Shown: positions 26,509 through 35,367, counted from the first letter of the stretch. The stretch is 64,000 bases of DNA from JALYXV01 sp963791545 (GCA_963791545.1 CAWBSR010000015.1:806001-870000); one strand, 5' to 3'. The notes: generated from the letters alone by a model not told the origin. Translations and numbers: made by a program.

Positions 26509-27327
26509 ATGACGACCCAGTCCGTAGACGTAGGAGAGGCGGCGGCCGGCCCGGCCAGGCTGGTGCCCCAGGTGCTCGAGGTACGGGGGGTGCGCAAGAC
26601 CTACCAATCCGAGGGGGCGCCAGTGCGGGCGTTGCGAGGTGTCGACATGACGATCGCCGGCGGCGAGTTCGTGGCCATAATGGGACCCTCGGGTTGCGGC
26701 AAGTCGACCCTGCTCAACCTGGTGGCGGGGCTCGACACCCCGACCGATGGCCAGATCACGGTGGCCGGCGAATCGCTGGCCGACATGGACGAGAATGACC
26801 TGGCCCGGATGCGCCGGAGGCACATCGGGATCGTGTTCCAGTTCTTCAACCTGCTCGAAGGCATGAGCGTTCTCGAGAACGTGACCCTGCCCGCTATCAT
26901 CGCCGGCTCGGCCCGGCGGCAGGCGGAAAGCCGGGCCCGTGACCTGCTCGACCTGCTGGGCCTGGCTGACAAGGCCAAGAATGCCCCCGGGGTCCTCTCC
27001 GGCGGCCAGCGGCAGCGCCTCGCCATTGCCCGGGCCCTCGCCAACCAGCCGACCCTGCTCCTGGCCGACGAGCCCACCGGCGCGCTCGACTCCGAGGGTG
27101 GGCTGGAAGTGCTGGAGCTGTTTCGGCGGCTGCACGCCGCCGGCCAGGCCATCATGCTGGTGACCCACGACACCAAGGTGGCGGAGGCGGCGACACGGAT
27201 CGTGCGCATGCGGGACGGCCGCATCGCCGACGACGGGCTGGGTGCCGGTGCGGGGACCGGCGCCACGGTCTGCGAAACGGGCGACGGCAACGACGGCGGC
27301 GATTCGTCCCCCGCCGGTCAGCCGTGA
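26509..27327 (+). CDS. ABC transporter ATPase, LolD/MacB type
   Basis: The ATG follows GGGCGGAGGAACCAG and yields 272 residues. It has Walker A GPSGCGKST, the family-typical IGIVFQFFNLLEGMSVLENV, signature LSGGQRQRLAIARAL, Walker B LLLADEPTGALD and switch His in MLVTHDTKVAE. A Gly/Ala-rich tail follows residue ~245. ATPases of this kind energise FtsX-type permeases, and the intact permease is encoded at 21486 on the opposite strand. It lies 15 bases after the cyclase gene, and its stop overlaps the kinase start (GTGA). Confidence 0.93.
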   Translation: MTTQSVDVGEAAAGPARLVPQVLEVRGVRKTYQSEGAPVRALRGVDMTIAGGEFVAIMGPSGCGKSTLLNLVAGLDTPTDGQITVAGESLADMDENDLARMRRRHIGIVFQFFNLLEGMSVLENVTLPAIIAGSARRQAESRARDLLDLLGLADKAKNAPGVLSGGQRQRLAIARALANQPTLLLADEPTGALDSEGGLEVLELFRRLHAAGQAIMLVTHDTKVAEAATRIVRMRDGRIADDGLGAGAGTGATVCETGDGNDGGDSSPAGQP

Positions 27328-29492
27328 GCAGCTTGGACCTGACCCAGCCCACCCGGGCCCTGATTGGGGCGCGGCACAGGCGGGGCTGTTTGAACCCGGT
27401 GGCCGTTGCGGCCGCGGTCACCGGTGCCGGGTTGGCGCTGTGGGGCGCGACCATGGCCCGGCACGGGGCCGACCAGGCGCCTGAGGTGGTGCGGGTGGCA
27501 TTGGTCCTGGCCTGGGCTGCCGTCGGGTTAACGGTCACCATCCGCCGCCCCGCGGAGCGGCTCGGGCCGTTGGTGCTGGTCGGCACGGTCGTCGGCGGCC
27601 TGGCCGCCTTGGCGGGCGCCGCCCTCCAGGGTCACGGTGGCGGGGTGCACCTGTCGGACACCGTCGTGGCCGCGGCCCAGCTGGCCCGCCCCTTGACGGT
27701 GTCGCTACTACCGGTCGTCGCCATGCACGTGTTGTTGGGCCTGCCCGACGGGGCGTGCCGGGTGGCCCGCTCGGCAATCTTCCTCGGCTACCTGGCCGGG
27801 GCAGCGCTGGGGTTGGTGCTATGGACGCAGCGGCCCGGGTTCCCACTGTGGCCGATCGCCCTGGAAGCAGCGGTCGCAGGCCCGGTGGGGGCGATCGGCG
27901 CCAATCACCGCTATCGACTCTCTCAGGGCATCGAACGGCAACGGATGCAGTGGTTCGGCTGGGCGGTGGCGGTCGGAGGCGAAGTGGTGGTTATGGCGAT
28001 TGCGGTCCGCTTGCTGTCCGGCTGGCCGAGCGACGGGACCGTCATCGCGGCCGCCGCCACTCTGCCCCTGCCCCTGGCGCTGGTCATCGGCTCGTGCAAG
28101 AGCGTCATCTCCCACATCGACCGACTGCTGGCCGCGACTGTTTCCTTGCTCGGGCTGAGCGGGGTCGTGGTCGGGGTCTACCTGGTGGTCGTGGTGGGCC
28201 TGGGCCGGGTGCCGACCCAACAGGAACGATCCCTGCTGGTGCTGTCCATGGCCGCCGCGGCCGTCGCCGCCCTGCTTTACCTGCCGGCCCGGGACCGGCT
28301 GGCCCGGTTCTCCAACCGGCTGGTCTACGGCGAGCGGGAGGCGCCGGATCAGGTCCTGCGCACCTTCGGTACCCGCCTCACCCGGGCCCTGCCCCTCGAT
28401 GAGCTGCTGCTCCAGGTGGCGGAGTCGCTGCGTAAGACGCTGGCGTTGACCGTCGCCGAGATCTGGACCGGGGCCGAGGGCCAGCTGGAGCGGGTGGTGT
28501 CGGTGCCGGACGCCCCGACCTCCCGTCTCTCCCTCAACCACGACGAGGAAACGGTGCTCAGCCGAGCCGGGGTTTCGGGTCAGGCGTGGCTCGCCATCTG
28601 GCTGCCGCAGCTGCTGGCGGGCCGGGAGACGGCGATTATTCGAGTGGCACCGATCAACCATTCGGGCCGGCTGCTGGGGTTGATCGTGGCGGTGCGACCC
28701 GAGGCGGGCGATGTCTTCGGCGCCGACGACGAGACGGTGCTGGCCGAGCTGGCCCGCCAGTTGGGGCTGGCCCTGCACAACGTCCAGCTCGACTCGGCCC
28801 TCCAGGCGTCGCTCGAGGAAGTCAAGCGCCAGGCCGAGGAGCTGCGGGCCTCCCGGGCCCGGATCGTGGCCGCGTCCGACGCGGCCCGTCGCCAGATCGA
28901 GCGCAACCTGCACGACGGAGCCCAGCAGCATCTGGTCGCCCTGGCCGTGAACCTGCGCCTGGCCCGGCAGCTGGCGGACGTCAGCCCCGACGGGGTCAAG
29001 GAGCTGCTGGACCAGCTGTCCCACGATATCGGCGAGGCGGTCCAGGAGCTGCGCGACCTGGCCCACGGGATCTACCCGCCCCTGCTGATGGACCGGGGGT
29101 TGGCGGAGGCGCTCAACGCGGCCGCGGCCCGGGCCGCCATCCCGACAGAACTGGACATCGAGGGCATCACCCGCTACCGCCCCGAGTTGGAGGCGGCCGT
29201 GTACTTCTGCTGCCTGGAGGCGTTGCAGAACGCGGCCAAGCATGCCGGGGCGGCGGCCACGGCTCGGGTTAGGGTGTGGCAGGAGGCCCAGGGCCTGCTG
29301 TTCGAGGTGAGCGATACCGGGGTCGGTTTCGATCCCGGATCGGGCGCAGCCACCGGCCATGGTTTCGTCAACATGGGCGACCGGGTGGGCGCCATCGGGG
29401 GGATCTATTCCGTGAGCTCGGCGCCGGGTCGGGGCACCAGAATCTCGGGCTGGATCCCCCTGTCGGGAGCTGTCGTCACGGCGACGGTCTGA
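27324..29492 (+). CDS. Membrane sensor histidine kinase, HisKA_3 type
   Basis: The 722-residue protein starts at a GTG overlapping the ATPase stop. About eight hydrophobic segments occupy residues ~30-330, then a GAF-like region (~355-480), a coiled coil and the phospho-acceptor box SDAARRQIERNLHDGAQQHL near residue 528. The ATPase domain has CLEALQNAAKHAGAAATARV, SDTGVGFDP and GHGFVNMGDRVGAIGG. Candidate partners are the cyclase-fused regulator at 25129 and the regulators at 29526 and 29961. Coupling with a transporter ATPase resembles bacitracin-type sensing modules only in gene content; that analogy is weak. Confidence 0.92.
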   Translation: MSSLDLTQPTRALIGARHRRGCLNPVAVAAAVTGAGLALWGATMARHGADQAPEVVRVALVLAWAAVGLTVTIRRPAERLGPLVLVGTVVGGLAALAGAALQGHGGGVHLSDTVVAAAQLARPLTVSLLPVVAMHVLLGLPDGACRVARSAIFLGYLAGAALGLVLWTQRPGFPLWPIALEAAVAGPVGAIGANHRYRLSQGIERQRMQWFGWAVAVGGEVVVMAIAVRLLSGWPSDGTVIAAAATLPLPLALVIGSCKSVISHIDRLLAATVSLLGLSGVVVGVYLVVVVGLGRVPTQQERSLLVLSMAAAAVAALLYLPARDRLARFSNRLVYGEREAPDQVLRTFGTRLTRALPLDELLLQVAESLRKTLALTVAEIWTGAEGQLERVVSVPDAPTSRLSLNHDEETVLSRAGVSGQAWLAIWLPQLLAGRETAIIRVAPINHSGRLLGLIVAVRPEAGDVFGADDETVLAELARQLGLALHNVQLDSALQASLEEVKRQAEELRASRARIVAASDAARRQIERNLHDGAQQHLVALAVNLRLARQLADVSPDGVKELLDQLSHDIGEAVQELRDLAHGIYPPLLMDRGLAEALNAAAARAAIPTELDIEGITRYRPELEAAVYFCCLEALQNAAKHAGAAATARVRVWQEAQGLLFEVSDTGVGFDPGSGAATGHGFVNMGDRVGAIGGIYSVSSAPGRGTRISGWIPLSGAVVTATV

Positions 29493-29525
29493 CGGGACGC
29501 ATGACAGGGTCGCGCCGGCCGCCCG

Positions 29526-29897
29526 CTATTTCTGAGCCCACATGGCCTGCAGCACCTGGGGACCGAACTCCTCCTTGTTCACGTAGCCGGCAGCGCCGCA
29601 ATCGTGGGCATCGGCTGGCAGGTCCTCGGCGGTGTAGGTCGACAGCAGGATCACCTTGAGATCGGGGTGGTCGGCAACCAGCCGCCGGGTTGACTCGATC
29701 CCGCTTATCCCGGGCATGTTGATGTCCATCAGCACCAGGTCGGGGCGGAGCGCCTCCACCCGGTCCAGCGCTTCCTCGCCGCTGGCGGCTTCTCCGGATA
29801 GCTCGAATCCGGGCGTCATGCGGACCACCGACTTGGCCGCCAAGCGAAACGGCGACTGGTCGTCCACGACGAGCACAGAGACGAGGCCTTCACCCAC
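29526..29897 (-). CDS. Single-domain response regulator (receiver only)
   Basis: A GTG at 29897, preceded by GGAAGGATGATCTC, gives 123 residues: VSVLVVDDQSPFRLAAKSVV, phospho-Asp in LVLMDINMPGISG, LLSTYTAEDL and, where the conserved Lys occurs, YVNKEEFGP. No output domain follows. It converges with the kinase gene at 27324, 33 bases away. It probably acts as a phosphate shuttle or by protein contact. It lies 63 bases downstream of the NarL-type regulator gene on the same strand. Confidence 0.88.
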   Translation of the reverse strand: MGEGLVSVLVVDDQSPFRLAAKSVVRMTPGFELSGEAASGEEALDRVEALRPDLVLMDINMPGISGIESTRRLVADHPDLKVILLSTYTAEDLPADAHDCGAAGYVNKEEFGPQVLQAMWAQK

Positions 29898-29960
29898 GAG
29901 ATCATCCTTCCACGGCGATTTCGGTTGTCCCACGGTGCTGCCATCACTGCACCGGGGGTG

Positions 29961-30629
29961 CTAACGCCCCCGCTCGGACAAGAAGAGCAGTACGGCCTTC
30001 ACCCGGCGGTGAACGTCGGTCTCCTCGGACAGGTTGAGCTTGGCGAAGATGGAGTTGATGTGCTTCTCGACCGCCCGCTCGGACAGGACAAGGGAGTCGG
30101 CGATCCCGGCATTGTTCTTGCCCTGAGCCATGGCCGCCAGGATCTCGGTCTCGCGGGGCGTGAGCTGGCGCAGCGGCGACTCGGCCGCGCGGGACCGGGC
30201 GGCGACCAGACCGTCCACCACTTTGGGGTCGATGACCGAGCCGCCCCGAGCCACCTCCCGAATGGCGGCCACCAGTTGCTCCACATCCGAAACCCGCTCC
30301 TTGAGCAGATAACCGCGGCCCCTCGAACCTTCGGCCAGAAAAGCCACGGCATACTCCGGGTCGGCGTACTGGCTCAAGACCACGACCCCGGCATTGGGAT
30401 TGGTGTCGCGTAGGTGGTGGGCGGCCCGAATACCCTCATCGGTCTTCGTCGGCGGCATGCGGATGTCGGTGAGGACCACGTCTGGTCGCTCCTTATCGAT
30501 GGCGGCGAGCAAGGAAGCGAAGTCCTCGCACACCGCGACCAGTTCCAGGTCCGGCTGGCTCTCGATGAGCCGGCGTACTCCCTCACGAACCAGGTAGTGG
30601 TCTTCGGCGAGCACCAGGCGGATGGTCAC
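29961..30629 (-). CDS. NarL/FixJ-family response regulator
   Basis: The GTG at 30629 gives 222 residues starting MTIRLVLAEDHYLVREGVRR; the frame upstream is open but shows no domain. The receiver has phospho-Asp in VVLTDIRMPPTKTDEG, LSQYADPEYAV and Lys in YLLKERVSD. The LuxR helix-turn-helix is LTPRETEILAAMAQGKNNAG and LSERAVEKHINSIFAKLNL. Its receiver closely resembles that of the cyclase fusion at 25129, implying duplication followed by replacement of the output domain. It likely works with the kinase at 27324. Confidence 0.92.
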   Translation of the reverse strand: MTIRLVLAEDHYLVREGVRRLIESQPDLELVAVCEDFASLLAAIDKERPDVVLTDIRMPPTKTDEGIRAAHHLRDTNPNAGVVVLSQYADPEYAVAFLAEGSRGRGYLLKERVSDVEQLVAAIREVARGGSVIDPKVVDGLVAARSRAAESPLRQLTPRETEILAAMAQGKNNAGIADSLVLSERAVEKHINSIFAKLNLSEETDVHRRVKAVLLFLSERGR

Positions 30630-30889
30630 ATGGGGAGAGTATGCGGCGCAGCGGGATGCGCGGGTTTGGATGAACTTGCGGAAGCCAACCGGCCGTGAGG
30701 CGGCTACCGGGGGTGCGCGGCGGTGGGTCTGCCGTGGTTTCTGCGGTGGCGGCCGGTCGGGGTCTGCGGAGACCGGGGAGTAACACCCCGGGGACCGCTC
30801 GTGCTGGCACCCTCGACGGCGAACCGGGAGCGCCGTATGTTTCGCGGGTGGATCGGACGCGCCATGGCGGAGTGCGCGGGGTGCCGTCA

Positions 30890-31400
30890 CCAGCTGGGCG
30901 GGGCCAGTATGGCCCGCAATGGCGCGGCTGGCTGAGCCTGGCGTTGTTGTGCGGTCTCGCCTAGAGGGGGTGGTGCTGGCCTGCATCGCCGGGGCTCGCC
31001 GGACTGATAGCGCCTACCCCCGGTTCGCCCGGCGCCACCTGGCCGCCACGCTGGCTGCGGCGGTCACATTCGGGGCCAGCCTGACCCATTTGCTGACGAC
31101 ACCGCGCCTGTGTGAATGGACTGGGACCTGCAGCTGGTCACCATCGGCTCGAAGCGGGGCTCGGGCATCGCGCCTTTGGCCCAGCTCCTACAGGCGGATC
31201 CGAGGATCGAAGCCGTCGCCATCGACGACAGCCCTCCCCTCACTGTTGCCAACCAAAAGGTTTTCGCGCTCGTCGTCGATGACCTCAAGGCCACGTGGCG
31301 CCAGTCGTCAAAGCGGGGCATTCTGTCACGAAGTGCGCTTATTCGCACCCTCTTGTGTGATGCTGGCATCCGGAGAATTTCAGGGCAGCACCATTGTTGA
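30890..31400 (+). pseudogene. FtsX-type permease pseudogene with deletion and frameshifts
   Basis: Pieces of one permease occur in successive frames: QWRGWLSLALLCGLA, then after a stop and shift GVVLACIAGARRTDSAYPRF, then, with the first external domain deleted, LAATLAAAVTFGASLTHLLT and TPRL, then in another frame DWDLQLVTIGSKRGSGIAPL and LAQLLQADPRIEAVAIDDSP. These align in order with the intact permease at 21486. The end of the gene is lost before the lipoprotein gene at 31457. Confidence 0.75.
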
Positions 31401-31456
31401 AGTTCGACAAATGGCGCTCAATGGAATTGTTCCCAATACCCAGGGAGGGGAAGGAA

Positions 31457-32245
31457 ATGTCCGTTCAAGGTGGTCGTAGAAACAGTCGCGGTCGCATCGC
31501 CGCCCAGGTGATGATCCCCCTAATCGCGGCAGGTGCACCATTGGCATTGTCAGCGTGTGGCTCCAGTACCCATACCGCCACGAACATTGGGCAGCCAACC
31601 GACGCTGGCTACTGCAAGACCTTCAAACCACTGAATGACCAGGTGCAACAGGCCCTCGGCAAGCTTTTCGGGCCCGGTGCCACGTCCGACGACCTCAGGT
31701 CCGCCAGTGCCACCTTGGTGGCAGCAACTGACAAAGCAGTAACCAGCAACCCGCCCGCAGACATCAGGGCGGACCTGGAAGTAGCGCACCAGACGTTTCT
31801 GCAGCTTCAATCTCAAGTGGCCGCCGTCAACTATGACGTGACCAAACTTGCCGGGCCTCCACCTGCTCTGAACGATCCCAAATTCAATGCAGCCAGACAA
31901 AACATCGTCAACTACGGCTCCAAATACTGTGGGATCCAGCCACAAGAGGGACCAGGCGGGGGGCCTGGCTCCGGTGGCCCCCCGCCGGCGAGCCCGGGAC
32001 CGAATACCATCGCCATCCAAAACTTCCAGTTCTCGACCCTTACCGCGGCGCCGGGCGCCAAGATCACCGTGCAAAATAGCGACCCCATGCCGCACAGCGT
32101 GACCGCCGACGACAAGTCCTTTGACACGTCGGTCATCTCGGCCCACCAGCAAGGGACGTTCACGGCGCCCGCCAAGCCGGGCACTTACACCTACCACTGC
32201 CTGGTCCACCCAGATATGCACGGCACTTTGGTGGTGACCGGCTGA
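31457..32245 (+). CDS. Lipoprotein with C-terminal cupredoxin domain
   Basis: The ATG at 31457 follows the strong site AGGGAGGGGAAGGAA; an upstream in-frame ATG at 31394 has none. The signal peptide ends with the lipobox APLALSAC near residue 34. Residues ~45-165 form an unidentified helical region, then a Pro/Gly linker, then a cupredoxin domain with type 1 copper ligands: His in PMPHSVTADD and Cys, His and Met in TYHCLVHPDMHG. It is likely a membrane-anchored copper or electron-transfer protein. It stands alone among pseudogenes. Confidence 0.88.
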   Translation: MSVQGGRRNSRGRIAAQVMIPLIAAGAPLALSACGSSTHTATNIGQPTDAGYCKTFKPLNDQVQQALGKLFGPGATSDDLRSASATLVAATDKAVTSNPPADIRADLEVAHQTFLQLQSQVAAVNYDVTKLAGPPPALNDPKFNAARQNIVNYGSKYCGIQPQEGPGGGPGSGGPPPASPGPNTIAIQNFQFSTLTAAPGAKITVQNSDPMPHSVTADDKSFDTSVISAHQQGTFTAPAKPGTYTYHCLVHPDMHGTLVVTG

Positions 32246-32267
32246 CCTTGAAGACGTCGACCCTCGG

Positions 32268-32284
32268 CCGGCCGCGCAGGCCGG
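32268..32284. terminator. Small GC stem-loop after the cupredoxin gene
   Basis: CCGGCC and GGCCGG flank the loop GCGCA, 23 bases after the stop. There is no T tract, so termination is only suggested. Confidence 0.3.
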
Positions 32285-32359
32285 TCATCAATCTCAGGCG
32301 GGCATGAGGCGAACAGGCCCTCGTGAGCGATTGGGCGGCCCCACGAGGTCATCGTCGGT

Positions 32360-32898
32360 ATCGGGCGCCACGACCAGCCGGGCGGCCATCAGCGGGCTCT
32401 TTCTGCGCCCGGCGGGGGGTTGTGTGCGCCTTTCCCTCGCCGCTTTGGGTTCTCCCGACTCGCCTTTTCGGTCCTTCCGGGCCGTTGGGCGCGTCGAGAG
32501 AATCCGCAGCGGCGGGGTCAGGCAGCCGGTCGGGAAATACCGACCTCGGTGTCGGTGGGCTGGCCCCGGCGGTGCCGATCATCCGGGCGATCTTCATCGA
32601 GTTTTGGGTCAGGATCCCCCAGCCGCACCAGGCCGGCGTCTCTCTTCAGGCAGGCGACACGGCCTTCGCGGCCGGTGCGCCATTTGACGAGTCGCGGAAT
32701 CGGCGGCTGCGCTCCACGCGTTGGCGGGCGGCTTTTGGACGGCCCTTGCGGGGAATAGCGATTGTGTTGACCCCCAAGGCCGCCAAGTCGGCGTCGACCT
32801 TGGCCTCCCCGTAGCCCCGATCCGCAGTGACGCCTTGGGCACCTTGGTGAAACGCGCCCTGACCCGAGCGACGGCGGGCGCCAGCAACGGTGGCGTGA
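32360..32898 (-). pseudogene. Insertion-sequence transposase, frameshifted C-terminal part
   Basis: Four minus-strand pieces read in order: VARVRARFTKVPKA; VTADRGYGEAKVDADLAALG with VNTIAIPRKGRPKAARQRV; RLVKWRTGREGRVACLKRD; and LTQNSMKIARMIG-like KIARMIGTAGA. This is the DDE transposase C-terminal pattern (TADRGYGE with the GRPG-like and WRTGxEGRIxxLKR blocks) of IS5/ISNCY-like elements. At least three frameshifts separate the pieces, and no N-terminal half or terminal inverted repeats were found. The precise IS family is uncertain. Confidence 0.7.
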
Positions 32899-32973
32899 GG
32901 CGTGGACATGAGGAGCAGGATGGTCTTGCCAGTTATGGATCACGATGCCGTAGAAGGCCGAGGTCCGAGGCAT
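32899..32973 (-). pseudogene. DUF4160 N-terminal fragment
   Basis: An ATG at 32973 opens MPRTSAFYGIVIHNWQDHPA and PHVHA, matching the start of DUF4160 proteins (FYGI, DHxxPHxHA). The similarity stops after 25 residues, directly at the transposase pseudogene, so the gene was cut at that junction. DUF4160 genes often accompany DUF2442 genes in toxin-antitoxin-like pairs. Upstream (to 33108) the same frame is open (SDTRLEVITRLKG) but unrecognised. Confidence 0.55.
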
Positions 32974-33191
32974 TGTGGCGAGGCTATAGACGGGCTGTGA
33001 TGCTGAAGAGGAGATGTCCAACGAGCCCCCGGGGATTCGCGAACTGTGCACCCTGCTTCGGCCCTTGAGGCGGGTGATCACCTCGAGGCGAGTATCGGAC
33101 ATCTCCACGATCGCCGAGACCGGCCAGATGACCTTGTCTCTGGTGTTTCCATAGATCCCCGACTGGGGTACGGCTACGCTGCCACTACATC

Positions 33192-33240
33192 CCGCACCAC
33201 GGGGCGCGTGTGCTTGGGGTTGACTCGCCCCTCCGACACC
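33192..33240 (+). repeat. tRNA-3'-end-like direct repeat, left copy
   Basis: CCGCACCACGGGGCGCGTG starts a 49-base segment ending CTCGCCCCTCCGACACC. It matches the segment at 34026-34075 with a few substitutions and one gap. The last ~25 bases resemble the T arm and acceptor end of the tRNA-Leu at 7546. The two copies bound an 0.8-kb interval with an excisionase-like gene. Confidence 0.7.
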
Positions 33241-33404
33241 GAAAGTAAATGAAATATCGTGGCGGAACCTATTCGCTAAGTTTCCCGCACCGTGCCTCGC
33301 CCACAGGCGCTCGTAAGACCACCGCGTGCGTCGCTGACTCCGGTCGGACGTCGTTCGTGCGATGGCTCGTCGCCCGTTGGACGAATGCCTCTCGCGGGTG
33401 CGTG

Positions 33405-33605
33405 TTACAGGCGGTGCACTTGCTCGGGCGTGCTCAGTTGTGCACGTCGTCCTTCATAGTCGGAGAGTGCCTCGTCAGTAACGTAGACGGCGCCGTCTGA
33501 GTCAGGTCCGCCTTCGAGTTGATCAGAAAGAATCAGCTGATAGACGTCCGGGCCAGACAGACCGAGTCGGCGAGCGACGTCTGGAATTGTGAGACGTGTG
33601 GACAT
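33405..33605 (-). CDS. Small excisionase-like helix-turn-helix protein
   Basis: The 66-residue product starts MSTRLTIPDVARRLGLSGPD and continues VYQLILSDQLEGGPDSDGAV, YVTDEALSDYEGR, the winged helix-turn-helix plan of MerR-like excisionases and BldC-type proteins. It starts ten bases after the end of the decayed gene at 33615 on the same strand, as in a mobile-element operon. It lies between two tRNA-3'-like repeats. It appears intact and may still bind DNA. A partner recombinase is not present in the interval. Confidence 0.65.
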   Translation of the reverse strand: MSTRLTIPDVARRLGLSGPDVYQLILSDQLEGGPDSDGAVYVTDEALSDYEGRRAQLSTPEQVHRL

Positions 33606-33614
33606 CGAGATCAG

Positions 33615-33910
33615 TTACTCCTGTCCTTCGTCAGGGTCGTCGAGCAGCTGGCCCAGGTCCGGCCCAGAGTTTGGCGGTTACGAGCCTTTCGCGCTTTGAA
33701 AACTTGCCGACGCCCATCCTCCCCAATCCCCATGTGCTCGGCAGCCACGTCGAGGGCGAACAGGAGATCGCCGGCCTCCTTGAGCGACAAAGAGATGGTC
33801 TCTGGCAACTCAACTTGGGGTCCTCGGTCCGGCAACGACGGCTCCCTCAATGCGAGCGAGGCACCATGTTCTCCTATAGGACATGTGGTGGCGCGGACCG
33901 TCGGCGTCAT
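33615..33910 (-). pseudogene. Mobile-element accessory gene with two frameshifts
   Basis: Frame one reads VELPETISLSLKEAGDLLFA and LDVAAEHMGIGEDGRRQVF, frame two ERLVTAKLW, and frame three PDLGQLLDDPDEGQE followed by TAA at 33615-33617. Read together they form one plausible small protein just upstream of the excisionase-like gene. I cannot name the family; small proteins of this kind precede excisionase genes in actinobacterial integrative elements. The start is uncertain. Confidence 0.5.
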
Positions 33911-34025
33911 CGGGTCGAACGTAGGGCGTCAGCGCCCGGCGCCGGTTCCGACATACCGCAGCTTCCGCTTCGCTTGCTCTGCAGGATGGCACTCGCCCAA
34001 TGCGAGCTAGGCGACCAGGTAGGTG

Positions 34026-34076
34026 CCGCACCACGGCGCGCGTGTACTTGGGGTTGAACTCGCCCCTCCGACACCA
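34026..34076 (+). repeat. tRNA-3'-end-like direct repeat, right copy
   Basis: The partner of 33192-33240, ending GAACTCGCCCCTCCGACACCA with a CCA-like end. Over the last 28 bases it differs from the tRNA-Leu 3' end at 7605-7632 at four positions only. No 5' tRNA half precedes it, so it is an att-like remnant and not a tRNA. Confidence 0.7.
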
Positions 34077-34187
34077 CATCTGACCTGGGGGACGTTAACG
34101 GGGCGTGCCGGGGGCCCGGACCGCGCCACGGGGCCTGCGGTGAGGCGCAGTTCAGATTTCGAAGGAGTTGCCGAGCCGGGATTGGCG

Positions 34188-34913
34188 CTATCGGGGATTC
34201 AATACGCAGAACTCGTTGCCGTCGGGATCGAACATGATCACCGGCCCGCCAGGGCCCTGTCCGATTTCGGCTCGCGTCGCTCCAAGGGTGACCAGACGGT
34301 CCACCTCGGCCTGCTGATCCTCGTCGGGGGGCGGGGCGATGTCGAGGTGGAGCCTGTTCTTACCGGTCTTGGGCACCTCGGGTCCGCCACCCCAGGTGAT
34401 AAACGGCCCGGTGCCGTCAGGTGAGCGGATCGCGGTTTCCTCGCCTTGATCCCAGACCAGCGGCCAACCGAGCGCCTGGCTCCAGAAATACCCGACCGCT
34501 CGCGACCCGTCGCAGGACAGCGCTCCGAGTCGTCCGCAGCCCGCCAGGAACGAGTTCTGGGGCTCGATGACACAGAACTCGTTGCCTTCGGGGTCTGCCA
34601 GCACGACATGCGGCTCGTCCGGGCGCTGACCGATGTCGATGTGCCGGGCGCCAAGTTCGACCAACCGCGACACCGATTCATTCTGTTCGTCGACCGATGT
34701 GCTGGTGAGATCGAGATGGATTCGGTTCCGGCCCGCCTTGCTTTCCGGAACGGCCCGGAACACGATCCGGAAAGCGGTATCGTCCGCGGGCAGGAGACCG
34801 ATCTCATCGCTCGGCTGGCCGTCGATCCCCCATCGCAGAGCGTTGGCCCAGAAGCGGGCCAGGCCGAGCGGATCGTTCGCGTCGACTACGAGGGCGACAA
34901 GCCGTGCAGTCAT
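34188..34913 (-). CDS. Two-domain VOC (glyoxalase-like) protein
   Basis: The ATG at 34913 gives 241 residues; an ATG at 34928 is possible. Two tandem VOC domains are visible: ARLVALVVDANDPLGLARFW with LADPEGNEFCVIEP, and GYFWSQALGWPLVWDQGEET with MFDPDGNEFCVLNP. Both keep RIHLDL/RLHLDI and NEFC strands, where metal-site Glu and His usually sit. The substrate is unknown; such proteins are often annotated as glyoxalase or bleomycin-resistance-like. It stands alone. Confidence 0.88.
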   Translation of the reverse strand: MTARLVALVVDANDPLGLARFWANALRWGIDGQPSDEIGLLPADDTAFRIVFRAVPESKAGRNRIHLDLTSTSVDEQNESVSRLVELGARHIDIGQRPDEPHVVLADPEGNEFCVIEPQNSFLAGCGRLGALSCDGSRAVGYFWSQALGWPLVWDQGEETAIRSPDGTGPFITWGGGPEVPKTGKNRLHLDIAPPPDEDQQAEVDRLVTLGATRAEIGQGPGGPVIMFDPDGNEFCVLNPR

Positions 34914-35154
34914 CCGACGCTGCCCCATGCGACCGCGACGGCTGAGACCCTCGTGGGTCTGCGTTTCCGCGACATTGCTTCACCGTGCCGCAGCAGTGGG
35001 ATGGCCGCAAGCGGTTTCCGCTCGCCCAGCGGAGCAGGGCCCAGGTTCCCCCCCGACCTGGGGACCTTCCGGGGCGTTCCGGCCTGGATGGTCGAAGGGA
35101 TCGACCGTCGAGGGATCGACCGTCGGCGGAGGCGAGGCTGCGAGGCTCGCGCCC

Positions 35155-35367
35155 ATGGCCATCACACACGAATACCGAGTGATCGAACATTCGAGGGGCA
35201 ACGAGGCACAGATCCTCCAGGCGCGCCTGAACGCGGCTGCCCAGGAGGGGTTCCGGGCCGTGCTCGCCGTCGGCGCAACGGGAAAGAGTAGCGACGAGGC
35301 GTTGAGCGCGTTCGTGATCATGGAGAAGGTGGTCGACTCGGGCCGCCATCCCGGCTTTCGCTCCTGA
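35155..35367 (+). CDS. Small DUF4177-like protein
   Basis: The 70-residue product reads MAITHEYRVIEHSRGNEAQI, LQARLNAAAQEGFRAVLAVG and SAFVIMEKVV. The pattern of an N-terminal EYRVIE strand, a helix with LNAAAQEGF and a final strand resembles DUF4177-type small proteins (EYKVV...LNxxGxEGW). The frame is open upstream to 34633 but is on the strand opposite the VOC gene and not credible there. Function unknown. Confidence 0.65.
   Translation: MAITHEYRVIEHSRGNEAQILQARLNAAAQEGFRAVLAVGATGKSSDEALSAFVIMEKVVDSGRHPGFRS

Noticed and set aside
33810..34079. Minus-strand frame starting MWCRRGEFNPKYTR
   Set aside because: It reads through the tRNA-3'-like repeat in antisense, the same kind of artefact.
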